Part shown: positions 36,001 to 47,967 of the stretch, in pieces
How positions within the stretch are numbered: position 1 is the first letter of the stretch
How the letters are laid out: every line of letters begins with the position of its first letter
Source of the DNA: Termitomyces sp. T153
Taxonomy: Eukaryota > Basidiomycota > Agaricomycetes > Agaricales > Lyophyllaceae
NCBI GenBank assembly: GCA_018296165.2
Contig: JACKQL020000007.1
Coordinates: forward strand, 1,488,001-1,552,000
Direction of reading: 5' to 3'
Length of the DNA stretch: 64,000 nucleotides
Program-made: the position numbers and the translations under genes
The notes under the pieces: model-generated
What the model saw: the letters and a program-made list of their open reading frames with translations, nothing else
The model's database searches: none
What the model was told of the DNA's origin: nothing

Positions 36001-37188
36001 CAGAACAAAAGACAGAGGAACAAATCCTACATGAAGTAGTTCCCCCAGAATATTATGAAATTGCTGATGTATTCTCCAAAGGAAGTGCAAAAGAACTCCC
36101 CCCACACCACTCCTATGATCACAAAATTGATCTCAAAGAAGGCACCTCCCCCCATTTGGCAAGATCTACAATATGTTCAAGATCATTAAACTCCAGGCCT
36201 TGAAAGACTACCTCAACAACATGCTTAGCAAAGGATTGATATGCCTCTTGATCTTTGCTGCCAGTGCTCCAGTCCTATTTGCTAAGAAGAAGGATGGGTC
36301 TCTCTAACTCTGCATAGACTACTAGAGACTCAACAAAGTCACAAAAAAGAACCAGTATCCTAACCCTTGATTGGAGACCTTGTTGACCACCTCTGCAGTG
36401 CCAAGATACACACCAAAATAGACCTCTGCTCTGGCTACAACAATGTCTGGATCACTCCAGAGCATGTATAGAAGACCACCCTCCACACTCATTATGGCCT
36501 CTTTGAGTATCTTGTGATGCTCTTTGGAATGACTAACTCTCCTGCCACCTTCCAGTACTTCATGAATGACATCTTCTATGTACTGGGACAACATTCTGAT
36601 TTACTCAAACCTGCTAGAGAAACATCCAAAGCATGTCCATTGCCATCTTAGAATGACTCTGGGAGTACCACCTTCATGCCAAACCCAAAAAGTGCTCCTT
36701 CCACACTACTGAGGTCAAATACCTTGGAGCTATCATCACTCTAGACAGCATACATATGGACCCCACCAAGGTTGAGGCCATTCTCAACTGGCCCCCATCC
36801 TGGAATGTCAAAAAAGTACAGTCATCCCTGGGGTTTGCTAACTTCTAATGCTGGTTCATCAACAACTACTCTGGGATTACCAAACCCCTTAACCAACTCA
36901 TCTGAAAGGACACTCCCTGGAACTGAGATAGCAAGTGCCAAAGTGTATTCACTCTCCTGAAGAAAGCCTTCACCTCCATCCTGGTTCTCCACCATTTTGA
37001 CTCCTCTCTGCTGATCATCCTCAAATGCAATGCCTCCAACTATGCCATCGCTGAAATACTCTCCCAGTCAGACTCTGGAGGGAAGGATCTTCACCCTATT
37101 GCCTTCTACACCCACTCAATGATCACTGTGGAACTCAACTACAATATCTACAACAAAGAACTCCTTGCTATTGTCAAAGCCTTTTAGC
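33089..37188 (+). pseudogene. Element C1 continued: gag, proteases, RT
   Basis: Resumes C1 gag right after C2. The capsid block (33735-34157) has ITFNHYMVLLWFNPNN and FTQEFSSKFGVFD. The knuckle CILCGEQGHIIGSY has lost its third Cys. Two protease-like sites follow, LVNSGATDNFIN (about 34796) and LVNSRASGTFVS (about 35268), both with Asp to Asn. The RT starts near 35955 (VFSKGSAKELPPH). Its active site reads YWDN instead of YLDD (about 36577-36588) after a deletion of roughly 26 bp relative to C2. The RNase H stops at NKELLAIVKAF, where a C LTR is inserted at 37189, and resumes at 50138. Confidence 0.82.
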
Positions 37189-37775
37189 TGTCACAACCCA
37201 CTCCCAGAACCTCCTGACTTCTTTCCAAGCTGCCTCACTTCTCTGGAGTTCCCCCCAACACCCCCTGACTTCTCCAACCCTTGTTGACCCATGGCGCCCA
37301 CCCCAGCTAACTCCAATGCTTCTTTGGCAAATCCCAATAGTTCCCTGGCTAACTCTGACACATTTCCTACAGGCCCCAGCACTCATCTTTCTCCTTCCTG
37401 AGCCCCTGGGACCCTTCCACTGTTCCTGATGCTGGTGTACATCACTGGTTTGTCACTCCAACTTACCTGACCAGCTCTGGAACATCACAACAGCCCTGGG
37501 GCAGCCCACATTCCCATCTAATCCTATCAGTATATCACCATGGCCTGCCCACTAATTATAACCACACTTGTCAACTCTACATGGCACCAATAAGCTCCAC
37601 TGCCAGATCTGCTGTCCCCAGAGTTGTCCCAGTAGTTAGTATATAAGTCATAGAATAGTATCATTTACTCTAGTCTTGATGTTAATGCTGCTTTACTTGG
37701 TTACTTGTGTCTTGTGTTTCCTTTCTGTTATGTTTTCCAGTCTTCTTCTATTTCAGTCTCTCATTTCAAATCTAT
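37189..37775 (+). repeat. LTR-C inserted in C1, left part
   Basis: Starts TGTCACAACCCACTC and is cut at 37775 by a retroposon. The remainder is 49875-50132. The flanks TTAGC (37184-37188) and CTGGC (50133-50137) fit a 5-bp target duplication with two transitions. Confidence 0.82.
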
Positions 37776-37916
37776 CGGCACCATTGCATCCCAAAGCAGG
37801 TCACATGATCTGCAAGTGCAAGGCCGGGGTTTTGACTCTGGCTGAGTGCACCTGTGTGGAAAACACCTTAGGCACCATGTGGGTTAATTCAACACCGCCG
37901 GAAAGCCACCGCCTGC

Positions 37917-39021
37917 TGATGAGCCCCAGTTATTGCTGAGCACCATTTTCGGCATTCTTTTGGCATTGCAGACTTAGCGGCAGCTGACTACTTTGTATTT
38001 GACACAAGTCACAACACTCAGCACATGGGACTGAGCCTGAGGGTTGGACCAAAGCACGAGACCCTAGCGACCACGAGACTTATCGAGCACGAGAAATATC
38101 ACGTGGAGTCTGGAGCTTGGGCCTAGATCATCAAGGCCTAGACCCCCTAGCAACGACTATTAGCGACCCTAGCAATTCTGGCAAACAAAACAATGTTCTT
38201 CTACCATATATGGACAAATTATCAGACGTGTACCTTTTTTTACTATCAGTTTGTTTGCCAAGCTTACCAACATACTTGAACAGCGTCTATGCTTCAGGTG
38301 TTGACATTGGACTCCTTTTTTGTTTTGGTTTTTGTTAGCAATTAAGCATTGCCAAGACTTCGCCTAGGATTTTTCATTTAGTCACAGACTGACGCCTTGT
38401 ATGCACCATAAGCACAGTGACAGACGGCGTCGCTTGTAGTATTTATTTGTTTACTTTCACATACTATACTTCAAAACGTATAAATACTGATTGTACATAG
38501 ACACTATACATATACACATACCCACAGAGAAGAGAACAGAGAACCCCCTTTGAAGTCGACTAGCTGCTCTCTCTCTCTTTCTCTAAGCCTACCAGCTTGA
38601 GATTACACTTTGCCTTTCTTTCCCTTATCCTGTCTTTGACTCTGGCTTAGTGACAAGCCTCCTCAACTTCAACTTCGACTTAGTTTGGTACCAACTGCAG
38701 GTGCCTATTCATGTTAATTTGACTTAGTGATGCTAGTGACTTTGGCTAGTAACTAGATCATGTTTGTCCCCTAGTTCCCCTCCTTCCTTTACTGTCTGCT
38801 CTTTCCCTATTCTTCTCACCACTGTTACGACAACCTCAGCTGGCGATAGTGCCTTCTTTCTACTCCGCCCCACATCACAACTTTTGCTCTAGTTCTCTGG
38901 GACAGTTACTGACTCGCCCTCAACTATTAGATTCCTACTGCCAGCTACCCTATCTAGTGACTAGTGTCAGGTCCTCTCTTTAGGTTTCCTGCATGGCACT
39001 AGGTGGCATAGGAGCACATCA
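37917..39021 (+). repeat. 5' LTR of A1
   Basis: Starts TGATGAGCCCCAG and ends GGAGCACATCA. It contains a CTCT run near 38570 and a TATAAATA-like box near 38480. Confidence 0.95.
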
Positions 39022-39024
39022 TTT

Positions 39025-39041
39025 TGGAGCCCACTGCGAGG
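39025..39041 (+). other. Candidate primer-binding site of A1
   Basis: TGGAGCCCACTGCGAGG begins 3 nt after the 5' LTR. TGG is the complement of the CCA end of a tRNA. The tRNA is not identified. Confidence 0.55.
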
Positions 39042-39280
39042 GTACTTTGAAGTTAACCATTCTGCCAGAAACAAGAGCTCAAGCGAAACGTCGCTTGGAA
39101 AACCTTATCGAACCACCCCCGTCTACCCTTTCGACCCCCCAGCACTCTTCAACAGCAGTCCGTCCTTGACCTCTTGCCGACAAACTCAAAACCGCTAGAA
39201 ACCTTCGTGACATTAGCGAAATCCTTGCTGATTTTCCAGGCGCCTTTATCGAAAGTTTCCTTGACACACCACTCTCACCT

Positions 39281-40506
39281 TTGACACCTACCGACTCTCT
39301 ATTCTTCCTAGAAGCTCAATCTATCCCTTCATCACCAATTAACCCCTTTCTTTTGCTAAATCCAACAATCGCTAACATGAACAACGACCCCGTCGCTCAG
39401 CATGCTAGAATGCTGCCGGGCAACGACACAACTGCGCCTAAGTGGGATGAGAGTCGCCCTAAGGAACTTCCCCAATACTTCAAGGAACTGGAATATCTCT
39501 TTGCTGACTGTGGCACTGCTGACAACACGCAGAAGAAGGAATATGTGGCTCGATACATCTCTTATGACATGGCAGAAACCTGGCTTGGCCTACCTGAATT
39601 TGGCGACAACGCTATTATCGGCAACAACGTTCCTCGACCATATACATACCAGGAATGGAAAGTGGCAGTGCTTAGGTTGTACCCTGGCACTGACGCTAGC
39701 GCTCGTTATAATCTTGGCAACCTGGAGCGACTTGTCAACCAGACGTTTAACAGTGGCTTAGCGACTTTGGGAAGATTCTCCAACTACTACAGAGATTTCC
39801 AACGTATTGCCAGATGGTTACTCACTAATGGCAAACTCTATCGAAATGAGGAACGTCGCTTGTTCCAACAAGGTATCCCTACGTCGCTATGGTCTAAAAT
39901 CGTTCGCCGTCTTGAAATCACTCTTCCCGACCACCATCCTGAGGACCCTTATGAAGTTGATCAAGTTTTCAAAGGCGCGAAGTGGGTTTTAAAGGGAACA
40001 GACACACCTCTACAACCAAGACCAGCAATGGCACCAGCGGTATCCATACGTCACCGCCACCCACCCCTTTGCATGCGCCTAAGCAAGAAACTTTGGAATT
40101 AGCGACCACTACAGCGATTGTCAGCGCCCTGGAACATTTGGAAGCTCTGTTGACCAACAGTAATGCCCAACCTCGCCAACAGTTTGCTAACAGCACTTGC
40201 CACTTTTGTGGTGAAACTGGTCATACTATGGTCCGGGGCACTTGTATAAAGCTGGAGCAAATGATCTTACAGGGTAAGGTTCGTCGTAATGCTGAAGGCA
40301 AGATCGTTTTACCATCTGGCGCTATGATTCCCAATTATTTCAGCAAGCGACTATACATGGAATGCATCGAGGAATGGCACTGGCTTAACCCAGGACAAAT
40401 CATCACAGGCAGACTCTCTTCTAATGCTAACCCAGATCCAGAGCAGGTGGCTATGCAGCAGTCGCTAATCCATGAGGTAATGCAACAGGACGTTGTTATG
40501 AGCTGA
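39281..40506 (+). pseudogene. A1 Gag with unusual zinc knuckle
   Basis: The frame from 39281 gives a capsid-like protein (WDESRPKELPQYFKELEYLF, YQEWKVAVLRLYPG, LGRFSNYYRDFQRIARW), then shifts by one near 39990 to a C-terminal part with CHFCGETGHTMVRGTC (40198-40245). That knuckle spacing is CX2CX4HX6C, two residues longer than usual. The homologous frame is open upstream from about 39050 except for a TGA at 39167 that fits a mutated CGA. Gag would form the particle and bind RNA. The frame continues into protease after a TGA at 40504. Confidence 0.83.
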
Positions 40507-41690
40507 GTGCTAAGCAAGGAAGAATGGATAGAGGCTTTGGAGCGCAAACTCTTTGCCCTCAGGCAAAATGGTGAAAAATTTGACAGCGTACAAGTTCCCC
40601 GTGCAGCTTATTGACCAGCGAATGTTACCCCAAAGGCAACACCAATGGCAACCCCATCGACTAGTGACACTTCTGCGACTTCATCCCCTCCTGATTCAAT
40701 GCCAGCTCCTGACGCTAAGCCTGCCAACATAGGCAAAGCCCCTGAACATACCATCGCTAAAGAACAACTGCCCGTTGCTAAGGAACCTGTTGCTCAGCCC
40801 CCCATCCATCCGTTTTCTGGCATCCCTAGTCACTACGTCCCCCCTGCTAACAGGAATTTTGCTGCTCCCGACAGAACTAACGATGGCGCATATCGAACTA
40901 TGCCACCCATTTACAACATCGAGCAATCCAAGGCAGTTTTCAAATGGGTTTTAAGCACCAAGGTTACAGTATTGGTTGGCGAACTTTGCTCAGTATCACA
41001 GGACATTAGGAATCAGTTTAGGACAGCGGTTACGCCCAAACAATTGGTAGGCGCTGGCACTAATATGGTACAGGACCCCAGCGACATTTTTGAAGATATT
41101 TTGCCAACGTTTGCTATTGAAGAACCCCAGTTTTCACTTGGATCCAACACCAATACCGCTAACGGACTTACCTCTGACAAGGCACCATTTGCTTCTGTTG
41201 ACCCTGTTGAAGCTTACATCAATTTGCTACCCCACGGAGAAGAGCCTGTGGTGCTCACTGTCACTAAGGATTCTCAGTCACTTCATACCGTCATGATGCT
41301 GATCGACAACAAAGAGGAAGTGGAATGCATTCACGACAGTGGTTCTCAGATAATTTTGATGTCTGCAGAAATCGCCAGCAACATTGGGCAATCTTACAAC
41401 CCTAACATTGTGTTAAATATGCAGAGCGCTAACGGTACCATGGATTGATCGCTAGGACTTGCATGCAACGTACCCTGCACTATTGGCAACATAATGATTT
41501 ACCTCCAGATCCACGTTTTACGGTCCCCTGCCTATGACATTCTACTTGGATGCCCCTTTGATGTATTAACTCAAAGTACAGTCAACACAATTAGCAATGT
41601 TGAAACCACCATAACAATCACGGACCCCAATACTGGACAATGGCGCACTATCCCTACCTTTCCATGCAGCAAATCCAAGAGAAACAACCG
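40507..41690 (+). pseudogene. A1 protease region
   Basis: Continues the Gag C-terminal frame with VLSKEEWIEALE, a Pro/Ala-rich linker and a conserved block (MPPIYNIEQSKAVFKWVL). The retropepsin-like site is CIHDSGSQII (about 41327-41355), followed after a TGA (41446) by SLGLAC...PAYDILLGCPFDVL, the usual end of a retroviral-type protease. The TGA stops at 40611 and 41446 fit mutated CGA. The active-site DSG is intact. Confidence 0.8.
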
Positions 41691-41695
41691 CCAAA

Positions 41696-44257
41696 ATGTT
41701 CGCTTTGAAACAGAGGCACCCCGTTGCTTTCATCACTGAAGGCATTGAAGAAGATAGCGACATAGTAATTGTTATCAGCTATGACCATTCAACTGGTCTA
41801 GCGACTTGTATAGCTTCTTGTGACTTGGACAAAGACGTTTTACTTACTAATTCTGACCCACAGACTGATCCCACACTAGCATACCTTTACACTACGGCTA
41901 GCGACGTTTCCAATTTGTCCCTTCCATCTCGTGCTTATCTTGTTTCTACTGATACCTCTAACCCCTTGATTCTTGGACAGACTTTACCACTTGATACATA
42001 TGTTACAGACACTACCCCCACCTATGTTAACATTCCATTCCCTGCTCAATATGTTGCTAACAAACCCCCTAAGCAAAAAGGAGTCCAGGTCAAGAAGAAG
42101 TACAAGCCCGTCGCTATGAAGACCAAACCAGTCACCAGCCACGTTAGCGAGGACTTTTGAATTGAGCACCAGATTATTGGCAATCCACTAGTGACACTCC
42201 CTCCGCTTAACCTGAATCTGCCACCTTTCGTCCCGACAAAGTGATTCACTAGCAAGCAACAAGCAAAACTGGTTAAGGACCATGACACAGGGTTCCTCAC
42301 TAGCAACAAAATCAATGTATTAGTCGACATGGTCGCCAAACAGGAAAAAGCTTTTGCTTGGGAAGATTCCAAACGGGGAAGCTTGCGCCCCGACTTCTTC
42401 CCACCAGTACACATACCAACAATTCTGCACGTACCGTGGGTCCAGCACAATCGCCCCATACCCCCAGGGCTAGAAAAGGAAATATGCAAGATTATTCGTG
42501 GCAAAATTAGCGCTGGCGTCTATGAACCTTCAAACTCTGCTTACTGCTCATGATGGTTTTGTGTTCTCAAGAAAAATGGTAAGCTCAGGATTGTGCACAG
42601 TCTTGAGCTGCTAAACTGCGTCACCATCTGCCATTCTGGAGTACCACCTTTTCCAGATCACGTTGCAGAATCTTTTGCTGGACGCATCTGTGGCGCCACT
42701 CTTGACCTCTACATTGGCTATAATGAGCGACTTATCGACCCAGCATCATGTGACTTAACAACGTTCCAGACTCCGTTTGGCGCCCTTTGCTTAGTGACCT
42801 TGCCGACAGGATGGACCAACTTTGTGCCTATATTTCACGACGACATTACCTTTATTTTGCAGCCAGAGATTCCCTATAACGTGCTCAGCTTTATCGATGA
42901 CGTTGGCGCTAAAGGACCCAAGGACTGGAAGATTGTTAATGGTAAACCTGCTAAACATCCCGCTAACTCGAACATTCGCCTAGCACTATGGGAGTTCTTT
43001 GAACTTCTCGACAGGATTCTCCAGCAAATGAAATACTGCGGTGGAACCTTCTCAGGTCACAAGCTTGTGCTCTGCGCCCCTACATTCAAGATTCTAGGCC
43101 ACGTCTGCACGCCTAGCGGTTGAATTCCTGACGAAAGTCGACTAGCGCTAATTGAGCGATGGGGCCCTTGCAAGTCGCTATCGGAAGTTTGGGCCTTCCT
43201 AGGTACCGTTGGAGTACTAAGGATGTTTGTCAAGAACTTTGCCCATCGAGCCAACAACCTAACAAAACTTACTCGCGTTGGCGTCCCTTTCGAGTTTGGC
43301 CCCGATCAAATAAATGCTCAACGGGACCTTGTGAAAGCTTTACAAGACGCTGAGCCCCTAGTTCCTATCGATTATGAATCGCCTGACCCTGTTATCTTAG
43401 CGGTGGATACATCATACATAGTGGTTGGATATTACCTCTGTCAATGCACTAGTGATAATCGCAAGGAATGCTACTACAACCACTTTGGGTTGATCACGCT
43501 AAACGACAGAGAAGCCTGATTCAGCCAGCCCAAGTTGGAACTCTATGGTCTTTATCGAGCGCTACAAGCTTTACAGATGTACCTTATTGGCGTCAGGAAC
43601 CTTATCATCGAAGTTGATGCTCACTACATTAAGGGTATGCTTCAGAACCCTGACATTCAGCCTTCCGCTAGCATGAACCGCTGGATCATGGCAATTTTGA
43701 TGTTTCACTTTGAGCTGGTTCACGTTAAGGGAACTTTCCATGGTCCTGATGGTCTCTTGCGACGCCCGCCACAGCCTGGCAACCCTCCAGTCAACAATAG
43801 TGACAACTCTGTCTACGAGGATTGGATTGATCACTTACATGGGTTCGTCCATCAAGTCCAGTTACCGCTGCTGCTACTTTGCCAAGTTTCCATGGCCTCC
43901 CGTCATCTACCTCCCTTGGTTGAGTACGATTATTTGCATCCTTTAGCGAGTTTCACTAGCGGCACTGACACTCTCCCCCCAGTAGCGACCAGCGATGATA
44001 TACTACCTCTCCGAGATGACGGCACCTCTACTTATAGCGACATACCCCGCAGTGCCAAAGCTATCACCAGTGATGCTCACATACTTTTAGTAGAGAAATG
44101 GCTTCACGATCTTGTCAGACCTGAAGGTCTTAGCAACAAAGATTATGCCACTTTTGTTCGCTACACCTCAATGTTCTTCGTCACGGGAGGCAAACTTTGG
44201 CGAAGAAAGCAAGATGGCGCTCACAAGCTGTTTGTTCCCACCACGAGTCGTTTATGA
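41696..44257 (+). pseudogene. A1 reverse transcriptase and RNase H
   Basis: The RT reads WEDSKRGSLRPDFFPP, CVLKKNGKLRIVHSLELLN, GATLDLYIGYNERL, FQTPFGAL and the active site FIDD (GATGAC at 42896-42901, intact). RNase H follows with AVDTSYIVVGYYLCQC, PKLELYGLYRALQA, EVDAHYIKGMLQNPDIQPS and HVKGTFHGPDGLLRR. In-frame TGA codons occur at about 42158, 42242, 42551, 43121, 43517 and 44255. At two of these the older copy has CAA, so the ancestor was CGA. This architecture belongs to a Ty3-type lineage different from family C: FIDD, no chromodomain. Confidence 0.88.
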
Positions 44258-45456
44258 GTCCTGAAGGCTATGCATGACGACTTGGGACATAGAGGTCTTT
44301 TTGCTACTCGCTCAGCCCTCCTAGAATGATTTTGGTGGCCTCAAGTTAGCGCTAATATTGTGTGGTACCTTCGGACATGCCATCCCTGCCAGATACATCA
44401 GACAACCAAGGTTCTCATTCCGCCAACCGTCGCTATGCCAGTGCCCTTGTTCAGCAAGATATACGTTGACACTATGTTCATGCCACCCTCCGATAAGTTC
44501 AAATACATCATTCAAGGACGTTGTTTGCTGATTCATTACCCTGAGTTTCGTATGCTTGCCAGAGAGAACACCGAAGCCATCGCTAAGTGGCTGTATGAGG
44601 ATGTCATTTGTTGATGGGGGGCGCTTAGCAAAATAGTTACCAACAATGGACCCCCAATCCTAAAGGCGGTTACCTACTTGGCGAAGAAGTATAACTTGCA
44701 CCATATCTGGATCTCTGGTTACAATAAGCGTGCTAATGGAATAGTCAAGCGGCCTCATTTTGATGTTTGCCAAGCCCTCTTCAAAGCAGTTGATGGTGAT
44801 CAGTCTAGGTGGAGTACCGCTACTTACTCGGTCTTTTGGTCAGAACGTGTTACAGTGTGCAAGCGAAGCGAATGGGTTGCTCTCCTTATTTCGCGACAAC
44901 CGGTACCCACCCTCTCCTGCCTGCTGACATAGTAGAAGCAACATATTTGCAACCGCCGCCAAACTCGCTGTTGTCGACAACTGACCTCATAGCCTGTTGA
45001 GCAATTGACCTTCAGCATCGCCAAGAAAATCTAGATTGCCTTCACAGCCAAGTTCTTAGTGCTCGTTGCTTAGCAGCCATTCACTTCGAGACAGAACACG
45101 CTGGTACGATCTGGAATTACAATTTCAAAACAGGCAACCTCGTACTCATGAGGAATACTAGAATTGAGGTAACGGATAACAAGAAGATGAAACCTCGTTA
45201 CCTAGGCCCACTAGTGGTAATCTCTCGCAACTGTGGAGGCGCTTACATTGTTTGTGAATTAGATGGCTCCATATTACATCACCCCGTTGCCGCCTTTTGC
45301 CTAGTCCCCTATTTCGCTAGAGAACACATAACAGTGCCTAGTGATGCTTTTGACGTCGACACCTCTCGACTCAGAGAACTGGAGCAGACTGAACTCGTCG
45401 ACGACGACAATACTGGCAACATCACCAATGAAGAAGAAAACTACCTTTTTCACTAA
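44258..45456 (+). pseudogene. A1 integrase, catalytic triad mutated
   Basis: The zinc block reads HDDLGHRGLFATRS and CHPCQIHQ (44270-44400). The core has YVDTMF (first Asp intact). The second acid reads TNNGP (AAC at 44642-44644 for Asp) and the third reads VKRPHF (AAG at 44747-44749 for Glu, which the older copy still has). A frame change at about 44860 leads to MGCSPYFATTGTHPLLP and the C-terminal part MKPRYLGPLVVISRN with GGAYIVCELDGS. No chromodomain is present. Loss of two of three catalytic acids means this copy could not integrate by itself. Confidence 0.86.
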
Positions 45457-45841
45457 GCTTTAGCAACTTATTTTGACTCTGCTTCGTTTCTTATTGTGCC
45501 AACCCCCCCTATTATCTAGGAAACTATCACGAATACAACCCATTACTTGACATTCCTTCCTTGTTTCAATGCTGTGCTTGGCCCTTCTGTTGCTAGTGCT
45601 CAGCACGTCTCCAGAGGTGCTTCGCCATGATGATTTACTGAGCGTTTGCCATCAGACGTCGCTAGTGTTAGGCAACAGTTGCTAGTACCCCCAAGTGATT
45701 TCGCTCTCTTTTTTTTCTGTTCCATCGGTTTCTGAGTCTTCGCTAAAATATACTATACATTTTTTTGGGGCCCCTTAAGGGGGCTAGTCTATGTCCGTAC
45801 TATAAAAACTAAAAAGAAAAATTTACAGGAGGCGACTGGTG
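45457..45841. promoter_or_regulatory. Convergent spacer with palindrome CCCCTTAAGGGG
   Basis: The spacer lies between the end of integrase and the end of the antisense gene. A perfect 12-bp palindrome sits at 45771-45782, after a T-run, and is followed by GGCTAGTC. The older copy has four related CCTTAAGG-type palindromes in its matching spacer. It may be a two-sided 3' processing or termination region, which is inference. Confidence 0.5.
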
Positions 45842-47914
45842 CTAAGCGTCGAGGTCAGCGTCGTCGTCAGGCACCTCCATCACCCCTGCCTCCTCCCAAT
45901 CTCCCTCTCCGACGTTGTTCTCCTCTTGCCAGGCCAAGAAGGCCTGACAGTCGCACTGATATCCCGCCAGTGTCGCCAACGTTTGCTTAGCAACAGTGTA
46001 ACGAGCCCGCGCTGCTAACAACTCCTCCCTGGCTGCCTCCAGCTCCCTCTGGAACCGCTGTTCCACTCCTGCCGCCCTCTCATCGAAATCCACTAGTGAT
46101 GCCGCTGATGTTAGTGGTGTCAGCCAACTAAGGTCCTTGCCCAGCCATTCCAGCTTGTCGTTGCCAACCTGGCGCAAAGGCGTGTTGCTCCAGGTCCCCT
46201 AGCAAAATGGTTAGCGATCAAGAAACTAGCAAAAGAGAAGGACTTACCCTTCGCCGGACTTTGGCTTCCTCAGCCCTCTCCTCCTCCATGTTGCTTGCCT
46301 CCCGCTCTGCCTCAGTGACCATCGCTCAGGGAGTAGTCTCCCTCATCTCCACATCCCCCTCTCCCTCCTCGCTAGTGACTATTTGAGGTCGCTTAGCGCT
46401 AGCAACCAATGCAGGACTTGCTGCTTGTTTTCGTGCCAAGGGCACATCGCCGTTGCTGTCGTTGTTGTCCTCGTCGCTCTCCACCACCTCTCTGCTCTTC
46501 ACCTTAGCGCCTCCACTGCCTCCAACCACAGCTCCCTCCTGTGATGTCGGTAGGAGCAAGCTCAAATGCTTGACCTCAATGTGCTCCCCTCACCTTGCCA
46601 ACTCCCTCTGTCGCTCCACAAAAGCCCTTGCATTCCTTACCAACGCCACCTTTGTCGCTATTCTCTTAGCGAACTTGCCGCCAGTGCTCCTCAATGACCA
46701 TCCGCTGTGCGAGCAGCTTTTCCTTGTACTGTTGCAGCGATAACAGGGCTGGACCCCAGTGGGGTACCAGCAGCCCTCTGGGTCATTATCGGCCCAACAG
46801 TTGTCGCAATAGAGGAATTTGTTAGCGACACAGAAAGAAACAATTGCTAAGTGCTTACCGCTCCTTGCGTATGCTTATACTCTTGTCACTTCTCTAGCAA
46901 CACCGTTACTTTCCCCTTGGCCTTCTCTAACTTCACCCCAGCTCCCAGTCCAGTGTCCACCACCGTCGAGGCCTTTTGCCAACGAAGGAGTGTCACCAAG
47001 CGCTTGTCGGTAAACGTTTCTTCACTATGATCCTGCAAGAAAAAGTTAGTGAGCGTTGTCAAGAGTTAGCAAAGAAGAAGAAAAGGGACTCACCTCAATA
47101 TCCTCGTCCTCTTCTTCCTGTGCCTTTCCCTTTCCCTTCTCTTTGCTCCTTGGGGTTGTCACCAGTCTTGGCGACGTCGCCAACCCCCTAGCAACGCCAC
47201 CAGCCGCAGCCTTGGGAGTCGAGGGGCCCGCCTCCTGAATGTCCCCACGATTTGCTGCCTCATCGTCCCCACGACCCTTGCTCCGTCCCTCCCCCCTCAC
47301 CACCACTAATGCACCTACCAGGTGCTGAAAGAAGAACTGGTCATTTGGCGACAATTCTTCAAAAAGCTGACATACTTTAGTAGTGTTGCTAGTGCTAGTG
47401 ACTGCCGGGGCACTTACCATCATTCCCGCAGTAAGGTCGTCCATTAGGAATTCTAAGGAGGGATCGACTGGTGCCTAGCGATCGAGTTAGAAATGTCATT
47501 GAGAAAATAAAAGCAAAGACTTATGAAATGAACGTCAAATGGGCGAACCCATTCCTCCCCCTTGTACTGCTCGTATAACTGGTGACACTCCTTCTCGACA
47601 GTCGCCAACTCCGGCCACTCAACTCCACTCCCCGTGGTCTTGAACCATTGCAGCCACGTCTGAAAGATAGCGGTGACTGCCAAGCGAGGATCCTTCACCA
47701 GGGAAGCACGAGCCATGGCAAGCAATCGGTTGACACGTTCCAGGAAGGCATGGGCCATCATAGTCTTTTTGAACTGAGAGGCCAGATTGGACATAGCGAT
47801 AAGATCGAGATGGTAGGGGAGAATAGTAGATAAGAAGAAAGTGGGGATGATGAAGTTCAAGCAATACTGCCAGCCAGTTTTTATTTGAATCTCTTTGGCG
47901 CACGGACCAGGCAA
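45842..47914 (-). CDS. Antisense intron-containing accessory gene of A1
   Basis: I know no name for it. Minus-strand exons encode, in order, a helical domain (47914-47510; FLERVNRLLAMARAS, WLQWFKTTGSGVEWPEL), a part with LSPNDQFFFQHL, a basic/acidic linker (KEKGKGKAQEEEDED), a segment with FTDKRLVTLLRWQKAS, a six-Cys cluster CX2CX8CX8CX2CX6C (46808-46713), a Ser/Asp/Glu linker, and a C-terminal coiled coil (EQRFQRELEAAREELLAA). Introns with good sites are 47093-47033 (gtgagt...cttgcag) and about 46247-46199 (gtaagt...ctaac...gctag). TGA codons at CGA-like sites (for example after RQRELAR) show decay. The cluster resembles Zn2Cys6 fingers, so DNA binding is a guess. The older copy at 59480-61440 keeps the same domains. 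Confidence 0.7.
46713..46808 (-). other. Zn2Cys6-like cysteine cluster
   Basis: The residues CDNCWADNDPEGC, then CYRCNSTRKSC, give CX2CX8CX8CX2CX6C. Canonical fungal clusters are CX2CX6CX5-12CX2CX6-8C, so the first loop is two residues longer. The spacing is identical in the older copy (60451-60356). Confidence 0.75.
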
Positions 47915-47956
47915 TCAAGCACGTGACTTCGAGGTTGACTGAGTCAATATTTCAGT

Positions 47957-47967
47957 ATGGGGGAGGA
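47957..47967 (+). other. Polypurine tract of A1
   Basis: ATGGGGGAGGA directly precedes the 3' LTR start TGATGAG, as needed for plus-strand priming. Confidence 0.8.

Noticed and set aside
38117..38338. 73-codon open frame found in both LTRs of A1
   Set aside because: It is simply duplicated LTR sequence. It has no domain and is not kept open in A2 or A3 LTRs.
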